This document shows positions 1 through 9,302 of a stretch of 64,000 nucleotides of DNA, piece after piece. The notes under the pieces were generated by a model, which was given only the letters and a program-made list of their open reading frames with translations, was not told the DNA's origin and did no database searches. This stretch comes from CAWBRT01 sp963832785 (GTDB taxonomy: Bacteria; Acidobacteriota; Terriglobia; Terriglobales; Acidobacteriaceae): positions 1,240,001 to 1,304,000 of the forward strand of contig CAWHVF010000005.1 in assembly GCA_963832785.1 (NCBI GenBank). Direction: 5' to 3'. The position numbers and the translations under genes were made by a program. Position 1 is the first letter of the stretch. Each line of letters opens with the position of its first letter.

Positions 1-252
1 GCTGCGTTTTATGGCGTAGATTCAGAGCCCCTGATAGTGGAAGCGTGGCGGGAACGTGGCTTGATCGAGCTAGACATGACGCATGCATCCCCTGTGCAAT
101 TCAAAGCACTGCTCGGAATTGTTCGTGGGAATCCTTCCGAAGAGCAATGGGAAGCAATTTATCGAGTGGTTAATCGCAACACGCAACAGCTTGTAGACGG
201 CCCAGATCACATGCCTAAGATTTCGGCTTTCGCTAAAGCAGCCGCAGACTGA
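1..252 (+). CDS. C-terminal part of an unknown protein, cut by window edge
   Basis: The frame is open from base 1 and stops at 252, so this is the last ~83 residues of a gene that begins outside the window; the GTG at 37 is only an internal codon. The visible part is a soluble, mostly helical tail (EEQWEAIYRVVNRNTQQL) without a recognisable motif. I do not recognise the family. Nothing downstream on the same strand is close enough to be in an operon with it. Confidence 0.45.
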   Translation, partial: AAFYGVDSEPLIVEAWRERGLIELDMTHASPVQFKALLGIVRGNPSEEQWEAIYRVVNRNTQQLVDGPDHMPKISAFAKAAAD

Positions 253-643
253 TGCGAAAGCAAACGGCGTACGCCGCGATATTTGGGGTGAGGATGGCAG
301 CGGCATACGCCCATCCATTACTCAAACCGCTTTAAAACATTTGTTCATCATCGGTTCGGCAGAAAACGGCTAGCTACGAAAGCTACCCTAGTCGTATCAT
401 CAAATCAGTGACGTCTTTGGTTTCAATCCCGAGGCACATGGGCGGGTTCGGCGTGTTCATTCTTGCCGCTCTCGACAGCTGCCGCTGTCCAGATCGACCG
501 CGTGCTCCGCCTTGTGGGCCAGATGCGTGCGCCCGTCCTTCATCTTCGCAATCATCGGCTATTCTCGTAGAAAGAGGAGCCATTATGCCGAAGGATTTCG
601 GCGAAGACGATTAATCTAACGGGATGGCACCCCTGAGGCAAAC
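253..643. other. Intergenic stretch, nothing recognised
   Basis: About 390 bases between the partial gene and the end of the sensor kinase. A 68-codon frame (408-614) exists, rich in Pro, Arg and Cys, but it has no ribosome-binding site and no family resemblance, so I do not call it. No clear terminator hairpin with a T-run was seen. Confidence 0.4.
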
Positions 644-3253
644 TCAAGCCCCTGCTGACTGGCTCCGCGCCGCAGTTACAGGCTCTACAGGCAGAACAAT
701 CGAGAACACCGTGCCACGACGCGCTCCATTACTGCTGGAACGCATGCGGATGGTGCCGCCGTGCTTGTCGACAATCTGTTTGCTCACCCACAGACCAAGC
801 CCGGTCCCGACCGTACCCTTGGTCGTGAAGAACGGCTCGAAGATATGCTGCCGTGAATCCGCACTGATACCTTTGCCATTATCAGCTACCGTGACTCGGA
901 CGCAGCGGTCGCCATTCTTGAAAGCTGTACTAGCAGACACCCGCAATTTGATGGTGCCTTTCTCATCGATGGCATCCAGGCTGTTGGTCAGGAGATTGGT
1001 AAAGACCTGCCGCAGTTCGCCCGCCACAGCGGTCACCTGCACGTCGTCGTCCGATTGTTTTTCGATCACAGCGTTCTTGGCTTTGATCTTGTTCTTCAGC
1101 AAGTCAACCGCAGATTCCAGCACCACATTGACCGAGGTGAGCGCGGGTGCATTGGACTCCCGATAAAACCCAAGCGATTGCCGTGTGATATGCGCGATCC
1201 GCTCCAACTCCGCGTCCGCCAGCCCCAGGTACTGGCGCACAGATGCCATGTCCTTGGCGTTCTTCGTGATGAACAGCAAGTTGGTCACAGCTTCCAGTGG
1301 GTTGTTAATTTCATGCGCGATGGTTGCTGCCATCCGCCCTACTGAAGCCAGCTTCTCGCTGCGGAGAAGCGCCTCCTCAGCCTGCTTGCGCTCAGTAATA
1401 TCCGTGTAAACCCAAAGCCTGCCGGATGACTTTCCGTCTACGTTCAACGGGACATAATCCCTCAGACACGTCCTCCCGTTCCGCAAAGTGATTTCTTCGC
1501 TCATTACTGGTTTTTCGCGATCAACGATCTCTCGAATGCGGGTAACTGCCTCGTCAGGATGCCGGTAAGCTTTCCTGATCTTCGCGATCAGGGTGCCTGC
1601 ATCAAGCCCCACTAGGTCGGCGGGTGCGTCTTCCAAGTCTAAACGCTCGCAGAATGCCTGGTTGGCATATTCGATCCGCCCCTTCGCCGTTACCAGCAAG
1701 ATGCCGGAATACATGTTGGAGAGAATGGAGTAGAAGCGTTGCAGTGTGACTTGCAGAACACTCTCGGCCCGTTTGCGCTCGGTGATATCGTCAAAATAGC
1801 AGCGTAGGCGCTTCAATTCCTGCTGATAATAAATCGTCTGCTCGTAAGTGCTTCCGCCCGTCTCAACCTCCTGCACCATAGTTTTTTCGGAAGCTGTTGT
1901 GAACCCTGCGATTACCGAGGGCCATTGCGCGAACAGAGAATAGCTGGCCCCGCGCGTAAGAATCTCAGGGAATATCTTCTGTGCTGCCGGGTTGGCGTAG
2001 GTGATCTTGCCATCCAGATCGGTTTCGAAGATGGGATTTGGATTTAGCTCGGGGAAGGCTGCCACATGGGCGGTGCGTTGTTCGGCTCGTTCGCGCTCCG
2101 CCGTGCGCTGCTGCAGGAGCTGCGATGCTTTCACCAACGATTGCCCGACCTCGTTCGCTTCCGCCAGGTCGAGCTGTCGTATCTCCACCGGCTCGCCGGT
2201 TCCCAACGCCAGCGCAGGGGTGATCAGCGCCTGGATAGACCCGGCGATTCGTTGCGCCAGAAACAGCGCCAGGGCAATCCCCATCATCGAGAGCAGGACT
2301 ATGCCGCCGATTACCCACCTCAGCCATTGCCAGACGTCAGCAAGTATCATGGTCTTTGGAATTGTGATAACTACTCGCCAACCGGATGTCGGTGATACGC
2401 GGAAAATGGAAACGGAATTGATGCCTTCCTGGCTCCGATACTCATAAGATCCCTCCTCGGCCTCGCCCATCAGCTTCATTGCAGCGGGCTGGGATGATAC
2501 TCCGACATATCTTTCGGGGGAACGGCTCCGGGCAATCAGTACACGGTTGGCGTCTTGGATGGTTACGATCCATTCGGGCGGAACGCTATGCCGCGAGAAC
2601 ACCTCATTGAAACGGTTGGCCGGTGTTGTCAGCGTCAAGACATAAACAATTCGACCGACGCGGGTCACCGGTACACCAATACCGACAACGAGGCGACCCT
2701 TAATGGCTCCTTTGTACAGGTTGAGGATAACCGGCTTGCCCGTCTCGAATACTCTTTGCGCCTGCTCCCAAGCAACGTGCTTGGGTAATGGCGTTCCAAA
2801 CGGTACAAGTGAGTTGACAAGCTGCTGACCTCTAGCATCCGCCAGAGTGAATACAGCACCGGGATAATCGTGCAGGACCGCCTGCGCCTGGCGATGGAAC
2901 GCCGCCAGATCGCCTGAGACGAGAGAAGGTGAAGTGGCAATGGCTGTGGCGCTGGCTTGCATGAGGGCCAACTCTCGGTCAACCACCATGGAGAGCGCCC
3001 GTGTCGTCTCCAGCACACGTTTCTCCAGGAGGTCTCGCTTGTATTGATATGAGTAATAAACAACCAGACCCGCGATAACGCAGACCGGCAGGACGCAAGC
3101 CAGCACCAGACAGGCAAGCCGGAACCGAAGTGTTCGCTGGCGCGGTTTGCCAGACCGCGACGGTTGCTCGGGCCTTTTCAGTCGGGTTGCAGCGTCAATA
3201 GCAGCCAACTCGTTGCTGCTGCATTTGCCCTGAGTGTCGTCAACTACCGCCAT
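644..3253 (-). CDS. Membrane sensor histidine kinase, Cache-PAS-PAS-HisKA-HATPase
   Basis: A roughly 869-residue transmitter kinase that should autophosphorylate on His in response to a periplasmic ligand. An N-terminal membrane helix (about residues 35-55) is followed by a ~270-residue extracytoplasmic region of dCache type and a second membrane helix (WVIGGIVLLSMMGIALALF). Two PAS domains follow (ITYANPAAQKIF; GRIEYANQAF), then a HisKA H-box (MAATIAHEINNPLEAV) and an ATPase domain with N-box (NLLTNSLDAI), G1 (DNGKGIS), F-box and G2 (GTGLGLWVSKQIV). The frame is open to 3301, but the ATG at 3253 gives a more usual N-terminus; no strong ribosome-binding site decides between them. No response regulator lies next to it, so it is an orphan kinase in this window. 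The C-terminal kinase part is of the NtrB/ZraS-like group; ligand unknown. Confidence 0.9.
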   Translation of the reverse strand: MAVVDDTQGKCSSNELAAIDAATRLKRPEQPSRSGKPRQRTLRFRLACLVLACVLPVCVIAGLVVYYSYQYKRDLLEKRVLETTRALSMVVDRELALMQASATAIATSPSLVSGDLAAFHRQAQAVLHDYPGAVFTLADARGQQLVNSLVPFGTPLPKHVAWEQAQRVFETGKPVILNLYKGAIKGRLVVGIGVPVTRVGRIVYVLTLTTPANRFNEVFSRHSVPPEWIVTIQDANRVLIARSRSPERYVGVSSQPAAMKLMGEAEEGSYEYRSQEGINSVSIFRVSPTSGWRVVITIPKTMILADVWQWLRWVIGGIVLLSMMGIALALFLAQRIAGSIQALITPALALGTGEPVEIRQLDLAEANEVGQSLVKASQLLQQRTAERERAEQRTAHVAAFPELNPNPIFETDLDGKITYANPAAQKIFPEILTRGASYSLFAQWPSVIAGFTTASEKTMVQEVETGGSTYEQTIYYQQELKRLRCYFDDITERKRAESVLQVTLQRFYSILSNMYSGILLVTAKGRIEYANQAFCERLDLEDAPADLVGLDAGTLIAKIRKAYRHPDEAVTRIREIVDREKPVMSEEITLRNGRTCLRDYVPLNVDGKSSGRLWVYTDITERKQAEEALLRSEKLASVGRMAATIAHEINNPLEAVTNLLFITKNAKDMASVRQYLGLADAELERIAHITRQSLGFYRESNAPALTSVNVVLESAVDLLKNKIKAKNAVIEKQSDDDVQVTAVAGELRQVFTNLLTNSLDAIDEKGTIKLRVSASTAFKNGDRCVRVTVADNGKGISADSRQHIFEPFFTTKGTVGTGLGLWVSKQIVDKHGGTIRMRSSSNGARRGTVFSIVLPVEPVTAARSQSAGA

Positions 3254-3593
3254 GAGACACCAAAGACTCTGCGGGACGGCTGTAAACATCTGCCCAGACA
3301 CTCCGGGCGCAGTCCCGCTTGGGAATAACTGAAGTCACGAAAGTTTAAGGTAAATGCCCTGTGTGGCGTCTGTGATACAAGTCACAACCGTTCCCAGAGC
3401 GGGTTTGAGGGCCTAAAGGCATCCCGATATGTCCGACATCGTACATTACCTAGAGATCGCAGCCGGTCTTCATCACGTCTAAGGCGGGGTCAAATACATT
3501 CCCGGTCCGATCACGGCAAACCGGAAGTTTGACAACAGGTGCGCATCTGACACTCACGACATGAGCCGACAGCACAGCGTGCGATATCAAGTC
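3254..3593. other. Region upstream of the kinase, no gene seen
   Basis: This stretch should hold the promoter of the minus-strand sensor kinase. I see no clear promoter or hairpin. It contains the short inverted sequence TTGTATCACAGACG on the minus strand, but nothing I can assign. Confidence 0.3.
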
Positions 3594-3840
3594 TCAGCTA
3601 TTACAAATCGAGACGTTCCGAACCGGTAGGTCTTGGGGGAGTAATCTACGATCGTGGGCCTCGGGCGGAAGGCCGGCGACGGCGAGGACATGCGCGTCGA
3701 GTTCTTTACTGAGGTCCACGACTTTTTCCAGAACCCTGGGGTAGTCTTGCGTGCCCAGAAGGTGAGCCAATGACGAATATCTTTGGTACGGATCATCGGC
3801 AAGAAACTGCCTGACACTTGATTGGAAAAGGAAAGAGGAA
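3594..3840 (-). pseudogene. Possible C-terminal gene remnant
   Basis: A minus-strand frame with no start codon, ending at the TGA 3594-3596, encodes a coherent protein-like tail: FLADDPYQRYSSLAHLLGTQ, then a helical segment (VLEKVVDLSKELDAHVLAVA), then LPPEAHDRRLLPQDLP. The composition is like a real acidobacterial protein and unlike the other frames there. Upstream the frame turns into low-complexity sequence where it overlaps the plus-strand frame at 3818. Family not recognised; read as the C-terminal end of a lost gene. Confidence 0.3.
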
Positions 3841-4081
3841 GACCTGGGAAAAACTGAAGCAGTTGTTGCGTGCCGTCAAAGTCCGTACGGTCGAAATCTT
3901 GCAGGAAGCCGTTGCCGAAGTCCTCAAGGCCATCGCGAAGACAATACTGCCGCTTGGTTTCGGCACTGCGGTTATGGCACACACCAAACTTAGTTCTGCT
4001 GTAGCAAACGAAAGACAGGGCGTTTATGTGCATTCCGGGCGGCATTCCAGCAAAATCGTTCTTGCCCGGCTACGCGATTGA
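3818..4081 (+). CDS. Hypothetical 87-residue protein, possibly a transposase tail
   Basis: A short basic, helical frame (VRTVEILQEAVAEVLKAIAK then ILPLGFGTAVMAHT). The pattern of a long amphipathic helix followed by a hydrophobic ILPLGFG segment resembles tails of some transposases, but I cannot name a family. The first codon is ATG preceded by CTTGATTGGAAAAGG, and no good Shine-Dalgarno sequence is visible. It overlaps the opposite-strand remnant at 3594-3840; only one of the two is likely to be derived from a real gene at that overlap. Confidence 0.25.
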   Translation: MIGKGKRKTWEKLKQLLRAVKVRTVEILQEAVAEVLKAIAKTILPLGFGTAVMAHTKLSSAVANERQGVYVHSGRHSSKIVLARLRD

Positions 4082-4095
4082 GATGGTTGAATCTT

Positions 4096-5694
4096 TCATC
4101 CGCCGCTGATATCAGGGCGCTCGTGCGGCTGCTTCCGCACCTTACGAAGGCACAGGGCAAGCGGTATGCACAGCAGCGAAAGGAATCCTAGCATCCGGAA
4201 GTTGTCCATGTAGGCAAGCAGAGAGGCCTGCCGCTGGACTGCTCCATAAAACATTCCGAGGGCCTTGTGATGGGCCGTGTAGGCCCCTGCTCCTCCGACG
4301 AAAAGCTTTGCTTCCAAACCATGGATCATTTTCATCACGATCGGATTTCCGGCCGTGACGTTGGCAACCAGATAACGCTGATGGACTTGCGAGCCGCGCA
4401 CCAGAAAGGTAGTGACACACGCGATACCAATGCTACCGCCAATGTTGCGCATGAGGTTAAATATGCCGGCCGCGTTGACCATTTCCTCCTTCCGCAGTCT
4501 GCTCATGGCCATAGTGGTAAGCGGAACGAAGACGAAGCCGGAACCAAAGCCATTGATGAAGTTCGGCAGCGCGACGGAAGACATGGCGATTTGCAGATTG
4601 ACGTGGCCCAGCATCAAAACCGAAGAACCAACTATACTGAACCCGAATGCCATCAGCAGCCGGCCGTCCACGTAATTGACCAGCGGCCCCACGACAAACA
4701 TGGCGAGCATGCATCCTAGCCCGCGTGGACTGAACGCCAAACCGCTGTCCAGCGCCGGGTATCCCATCAAGGTCTGCAAGAACAAAGGCAACATGGAGGT
4801 GATGCCGTAAAGCACAAAGCCGTACAACGCGGTGAGCAACGTTCCCAGGCTAAAGTTCCGGTTCCTTAGCACACCCAAATGCACAATCGGTTCCCGGGCG
4901 GTCCGTTCGCGGACGATAAAGCAGACTAGGGAGAGCCCGGAAATCGCCGCCATCCAGCATATCCATTTCGCCGAAAACCAGTCCGCCTCCTGTCCTTTAT
5001 CGAGTATCAGCTGGAGGCTGCCTAGCCATAACGCCATCAAGCCAAAACCGAGATAGTCGGCTCTCTCCCGCAATCCCTGCCGAATATAAGGAGGATCTTC
5101 AATGAACTTCGCAATCATGAACAGAGCGACCACCCCCACCGGCAGATTGATATAGAAGATCCAGCGCCAGGAGTAACTGTCCGTAATCCATCCGCCTAAA
5201 GTCGGGCCAATCACCGGCGCGACTATGATGCCAACGCTATAGGCCGCCATCGCAACGCCGTGTCGCCGGGGCGGAAAACTTTCCAGCAGAATGGCTTGGG
5301 CCAGCGGTTGTATGGCCCCCCCGCCCATGCCTTGCAGAACCCGCGCGACAATCAATACCGGCAAGTTGATCGCCGCCCCGCACAACAGGGATGCGCCGGT
5401 AAACACCACGATGGAAATCATAAACAGGCGTTGGCGTCCCAGACGGCGTGTCAGCCATCCGGTGGCGGTGAGCATGATGGCGTTAGAAACCAGATAGCTG
5501 GTGAGAACCCAAGTCGATTCGTCGGTCGAGGCGGAAAGATTGCCCGCTATATGGGGCAGCGCGACATTGGCAACCGAGGAATCCAGCACCACCATGAACG
5601 CCGCCAGCATTACCGACGCTGCGATAATCCAGGCATTGGCCGACGGTGTCCACGCACTCTCTTCTGGCTCAAAACCGTGCGCCGTGCTGCTCAA
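4096..5694 (-). CDS. emrB: EmrB/QacA-type drug:H+ antiporter (DHA2, 14 TM)
   Basis: A 532-residue inner-membrane major facilitator of the 14-helix DHA2 family. The N-terminus has the expected MVVLDSSVANVALPHIAG motif D1 segment, followed by WVLTSYLVSNAIML, the motif A-like loop GWLTRRLGRQRLF and the motif C segment in helix 5 (IGPTLGGWITDSYSWRWIFY). Length and motifs are typical for EmrB. It is the last gene of a minus-strand tolC-emrA-emrB operon, 40 bases after emrA. It would export hydrophobic compounds through the EmrA adaptor and the TolC-like channel. Substrate unknown. Confidence 0.92.
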   Translation of the reverse strand: MSSTAHGFEPEESAWTPSANAWIIAASVMLAAFMVVLDSSVANVALPHIAGNLSASTDESTWVLTSYLVSNAIMLTATGWLTRRLGRQRLFMISIVVFTGASLLCGAAINLPVLIVARVLQGMGGGAIQPLAQAILLESFPPRRHGVAMAAYSVGIIVAPVIGPTLGGWITDSYSWRWIFYINLPVGVVALFMIAKFIEDPPYIRQGLRERADYLGFGLMALWLGSLQLILDKGQEADWFSAKWICWMAAISGLSLVCFIVRERTAREPIVHLGVLRNRNFSLGTLLTALYGFVLYGITSMLPLFLQTLMGYPALDSGLAFSPRGLGCMLAMFVVGPLVNYVDGRLLMAFGFSIVGSSVLMLGHVNLQIAMSSVALPNFINGFGSGFVFVPLTTMAMSRLRKEEMVNAAGIFNLMRNIGGSIGIACVTTFLVRGSQVHQRYLVANVTAGNPIVMKMIHGLEAKLFVGGAGAYTAHHKALGMFYGAVQRQASLLAYMDNFRMLGFLSLLCIPLALCLRKVRKQPHERPDISGG

Positions 5695-5734
5695 TCGACC
5701 CCTCCGTTGCGCTTGGGGCGAGTGCGGACAAGGC

Positions 5735-7060
5735 TCATCGCACTCTCACTTTCGGCACCACCGACAAGCCCGGCTTTAGCAATCCTTCCGCATTAAACGT
5801 CTGACCGGGAGAACGGTCAAAATCGATGCGTACCGGGACCCGCTGCACGACTTTCACATAGTTTCCAGTGGCGTTCTCGGGGGGGAGCAGGCTGAACACC
5901 GAGCCGGTGCCGCCACCCAGGTTGGTTACGCGTCCTGTCCAGGAGCGCCCATACGCATCCACCTTGATTTCGACCGGTTGTCCCGGCCGCATATGCGCCA
6001 GCTGGGTTTCCTTGAAATTGGCCGTTACCCAAATGTCGTCAAGCGGCACGACGGTCAGCATTTCCTGCCCGATGCCGACATTCTGGCCGACCTCAACGGT
6101 CCTTTTGCCGATAATTCCGGTGACGGGAGAACGGATGACGGTATAGCTGAGATTAAGCTCCGCCTGGTCGAGCTGGGCCTTGCGCTCTAGCACCTGGGCA
6201 GCGGACGCATCCGCTTTGGCCCGCGTCATGGAAATCTGCTGCGGTGCCGTCTGCGCACCGCGCAAGCCTGCTCGCGCCTGCAGCAGCCTTCCTTTTGCCT
6301 GCACTACGGCTTGTTCGGCCGCCTGCACATGGGCCTTGGCCGATACCACGGCAGCTCGATTGGCTTTCGCTGCGGCCACCGCCTGGTCGTATTGCTGACG
6401 CGAGATATTCTGCTTTCTTACCAGTTGCTCATAACGGACCAGGTCGGCGTCACTCTTGGCGGCATTGGCTTCGGCTTGTTCCAGGGAGGCGCCGGCGGAC
6501 TGAAAGTTATGTTCGGCCACTCTCACCCCTGCCTCAGCGTTGACCACCGCGGTCGTGGCGGAATCGAGACTGCTTTGGGCGGTCGCGGAAATAATCGGGA
6601 TGTGCCAGCGAAAACTTGACGCGCTGGCTTTCGCATCCGCCAGCATCGCCTGCGCCTGCTCCTCCGCAATTCGGTAGTCCTTCGGGTCGATCGCCACCAG
6701 GACATCCCCGCTATGCACCAGTTGGCCTTGCACCACTCGCACTTCCAGCACCTGCCCGCTAACCCGCGCGCTCAACGGCATGATGTGGCCCTCCACCTGG
6801 GCATCATCGGTGTCTTCATAAAGAAAGGCATCGCGCAGCAAGTAGCCGGCGGCAAGCAAGGCAACCACTAAGACGGCAAGCCCCATAACCGCTTTCCGGG
6901 GATGCTCCCGAAAGACGCGGCGGGCGTGATGGAGTTTCGTGGGCTCTTTGCCGGTCTCGGGGGGAGGCGCAACTTCCCCAAGCTCCACTCCGGCAAATAT
7001 CTCCCCTTCGTCCCCGGCAACACGGGATAGGCTATCGGGCGGGTGGTTGTGGGTCCGCAA
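5735..7060 (-). CDS. emrA: EmrA-type membrane fusion protein (HlyD family)
   Basis: A 441-residue periplasmic adaptor. One membrane helix (about residues 57-76, AVMGLAVLVVALLAAGYLL) is followed by the family hallmark DDAQVEGHIMPLSARVSGQV (first half of the biotinyl-lipoyl domain). A long alpha-hairpin with many Ala/Gln/Glu heptads spans about residues 140-290, then the second lipoyl half (VIRSPVTGIIGKRTVEVGQ) and a beta-barrel. The start is TTG at 7060-7058: the strong ribosome-binding site AGGAGGAAGG sits inside the last codons of tolC, and the two genes abut. It couples the upstream outer-membrane channel to the EmrB pump downstream. Confidence 0.92.
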   Translation of the reverse strand: MRTHNHPPDSLSRVAGDEGEIFAGVELGEVAPPPETGKEPTKLHHARRVFREHPRKAVMGLAVLVVALLAAGYLLRDAFLYEDTDDAQVEGHIMPLSARVSGQVLEVRVVQGQLVHSGDVLVAIDPKDYRIAEEQAQAMLADAKASASSFRWHIPIISATAQSSLDSATTAVVNAEAGVRVAEHNFQSAGASLEQAEANAAKSDADLVRYEQLVRKQNISRQQYDQAVAAAKANRAAVVSAKAHVQAAEQAVVQAKGRLLQARAGLRGAQTAPQQISMTRAKADASAAQVLERKAQLDQAELNLSYTVIRSPVTGIIGKRTVEVGQNVGIGQEMLTVVPLDDIWVTANFKETQLAHMRPGQPVEIKVDAYGRSWTGRVTNLGGGTGSVFSLLPPENATGNYVKVVQRVPVRIDFDRSPGQTFNAEGLLKPGLSVVPKVRVR

Positions 7061-8644
7061 TTACCTTCCTCCTAAATACTGGTTATAGCTGGTGTGGGCA
7101 ACCCCTAAGGCGCGCGCCAGGGCCAACTTGGCTAGACTGTGGCCGTATACGCTCGTTATGAACTGGTCGTTCGCGCTGGCCAGCGATTGCTCGGCCTGCA
7201 CCACCTCAACGCTGTCGGTCACCCCGGATGTGAAACGCTCGCGCGAACGGTCCAGATTCTCGTTCGCCAAATCAACATTGCGGTGGGTGACGTCTACCTG
7301 CTCTCTCGCCGCGCTGAGATTCAGGAGTGCGGTTCGGACATCATAATCAATTTGGCCGCGAATGTTTTCTGCTTCCGCCTTGCGCTGCCGCAGGGCCGCT
7401 TCCGCTTGCGTGATGTCACCTTTAACTCGGCCGCCCGTAAAGACGGGAACGCTGACTCCCGCCTGCACATCGAAGGTTGGGTGCAAGTGGGCGAAGGTGG
7501 TGGCAAGCTCGGTGTAACTGCCATTGGCCGCGAGCACGGGATAACGTTCGCCCCGGGCTGCGGAAAGCGTCTGCTCGGCGCCTTTCATAAGCCGGATGGC
7601 CGCCTGTAAGTCGCTCCGCGAGTTGTAGGCCGTTTTCAGCGCCGCTTCGACCGATGGCGGCTCGAGATCCGCGTACGGGAGCTGGTCGGCAATCTCGAAA
7701 GCCTGTCCGCGAGGCAAGCCAATGACGCGTCCCAGCGTGAGTTTCGCGATCGCAAAATCATTGCGCGCCACGCTCAGATTGTACTGCTCTATGTGCAGTT
7801 GAACCTCGGTGCGCGTAACATCGATCCGCGGAGCGGTACCCGCCTGGAGTTCATCGACCGCCTGGTTGTAGAGCGCCTGCGCATTTCGCACCTGCGCCTG
7901 TGCGGCTTCAATGCGGGAGCTGGATTCGATTACCCGGAGATAGACGTTACCCGCCACCAGTGTCACCACGTCGAGGATGTCCTGGTAACTGAGTTGCGCC
8001 GCCTGATCGACGCTTCGGGCCGCGCGAAAGCGCTGGATTGATGGGAGGCTGAATAGCGTTTGGCTGATGCTTGCCCCTATCTGGCTTGAGCCATATGGAC
8101 CGATCGCCCTGGCAATCTTTGGAAAATCCTGGACGTCAAGACGCGAAAGGTACCTGAGTATAGCGGGACTCGTTTGCGCAACCCCTTCCGTTACTCCGGC
8201 GCTCACCTGGGGCAACAGCGCGCTCATCGCCAGCATTCGTTGACCGCGCGTGATCCTCGCATCCTCGCCGCGCTCGATACTCCCCAGGTTGTAGCGCAAG
8301 GCCATGTTGATGGCGTCCCGGAAAGTCAATTGCAGGACTTCGTCCTTTGCCGGGCCGCTGGGAACACTTCCCAGAAGGGAGGACGCGCCCATGTTGCCGC
8401 CCGATCCGCGGCTGAAACCGTAGGACGCTGTGGTTTGCGCTTCAGCAGAGATGGCAATGCAGATGATGATCAAGCAAACGGGAACCGCCGTGCGCCACGG
8501 CAGGCGAGACCGGGTGGGGCGCCTGCATCCCGTCAAGACGCAAAGCGTCACAACGCCAACTGTCATCAGCAAGATCAGGTCGAGACTGGGGGTAATTAGC
8601 GCTGCGGTTCCGTGACCAACCACAATCGAGGCGGCATCATTCAT
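7061..8644 (-). CDS. TolC-like outer-membrane efflux channel
   Basis: A 527-residue outer membrane factor. After a hydrophobic stretch and a probable signal region (VCLIIICIAISAEAQ at about residue 55-70) come two repeats of the OEP domain with the long coiled helices typical of TolC (VRNAQALYNQAVDELQAGTA; NVDLANENLDRSRERFTSGV, each followed by a conserved D/S-V-E/T-Q element). The ATG at 8644 is preceded by AGGAGAC five bases upstream, which supports the long N-terminus; the first hydrophobic segment before the signal region is unusual. It is the first gene of the efflux operon with emrA and emrB. Confidence 0.88.
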   Translation of the reverse strand: MNDAASIVVGHGTAALITPSLDLILLMTVGVVTLCVLTGCRRPTRSRLPWRTAVPVCLIIICIAISAEAQTTASYGFSRGSGGNMGASSLLGSVPSGPAKDEVLQLTFRDAINMALRYNLGSIERGEDARITRGQRMLAMSALLPQVSAGVTEGVAQTSPAILRYLSRLDVQDFPKIARAIGPYGSSQIGASISQTLFSLPSIQRFRAARSVDQAAQLSYQDILDVVTLVAGNVYLRVIESSSRIEAAQAQVRNAQALYNQAVDELQAGTAPRIDVTRTEVQLHIEQYNLSVARNDFAIAKLTLGRVIGLPRGQAFEIADQLPYADLEPPSVEAALKTAYNSRSDLQAAIRLMKGAEQTLSAARGERYPVLAANGSYTELATTFAHLHPTFDVQAGVSVPVFTGGRVKGDITQAEAALRQRKAEAENIRGQIDYDVRTALLNLSAAREQVDVTHRNVDLANENLDRSRERFTSGVTDSVEVVQAEQSLASANDQFITSVYGHSLAKLALARALGVAHTSYNQYLGGR

Positions 8645-8734
8645 TTATTGTCTCCTAATTTTCCGCATCGTTCCCGCGCCAAGCCTTCGGAATCAGGCTC
8701 CATGAGCGGGCCACAGTAAGTTTCTCGTGTAGTT

Positions 8735-8750
8735 CTACGATCTATCGTAG
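8735..8750. promoter_or_regulatory. Palindromic operator candidate of the efflux operon
   Basis: A perfect inverted repeat CTACGAT-CT-ATCGTAG, about 90 bases upstream of the tolC-like start. The TACGAT/ATCGTA arms are the kind of site bound by BlaI/CopY-type winged-helix repressors, which would fit an inducible efflux operon. No such repressor gene is visible next to it, so the regulator is inferred only from the site. Confidence 0.45.
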
Positions 8751-8822
8751 CATTCGAGTGCTGCTTGAAAAACGGCTATCGGGAACGGACTAGAATAACT
8801 TGCTTTACGGGTGAGTTGGAAT

Positions 8823-9012
8823 TGTGCTTCGCAAAATTATGATCTGCTTTGCCAGCAGCAAGTTACAACGCTTTCGAGAAATCCCAATTTTTGCTAAACC
8901 CACCCATGCTCCACCTCGTCCGACTGTTCGTGGAGGCGTTCGCGCGTCTGCTCTACTCCCGCCGTGACCTGATGGTGGAGAGCTTGTTGCTGCGCCAGCA
9001 ACTGGCAGTGTT
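8823..9012 (+). mobile_element. Truncated transposase 5' end, copy 1 of a direct repeat
   Basis: This ~190-base segment is repeated with few changes at 59440-59628 in the same orientation. Inside it, a frame from the ATG at 8909 encodes MLHLVRLFVEAFARLL followed by DLMVESLLLRQQLAVFK, the N-terminus of a DDE integrase-core transposase common in Acidobacteriota. The similarity stops abruptly at the LRQQLAV codons; the rest of the transposase is missing. Confidence 0.65.
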
Positions 9013-9302
9013 CAAATCCATGCCACGCTGTGGAACAAGTTGGTCTTAATCACCGCATGCGGGCTTCGTGTTTCGCGAATCTATATTCGCCAAAAACAAA
9101 TTCATCTTTCCGGAAACCTGTGCGATATTGTGTTGTCCAACTACCCTCTCGGATCGTTGACGTGCTTGTCAAAGCTTGGAGGCCACCGACTTGTGCCAAA
9201 CTGCCTCTGCGCGCAGTTGATTCAGCTTCGGGCCGTGGGTGAAAATCACGCAACGTCGATACGATATAGCGTGCTTTTTATGATCAGTAAGGAGGAAAAG
9301 CG
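9013..9302. other. Region between transposase fragment and LDH2 fragment
   Basis: About 290 bases holding no convincing gene. The short overlapping frames are Cys-rich and without family resemblance. The last 20 bases carry the ribosome-binding site AAGGAGG of the following gene. Confidence 0.4.
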
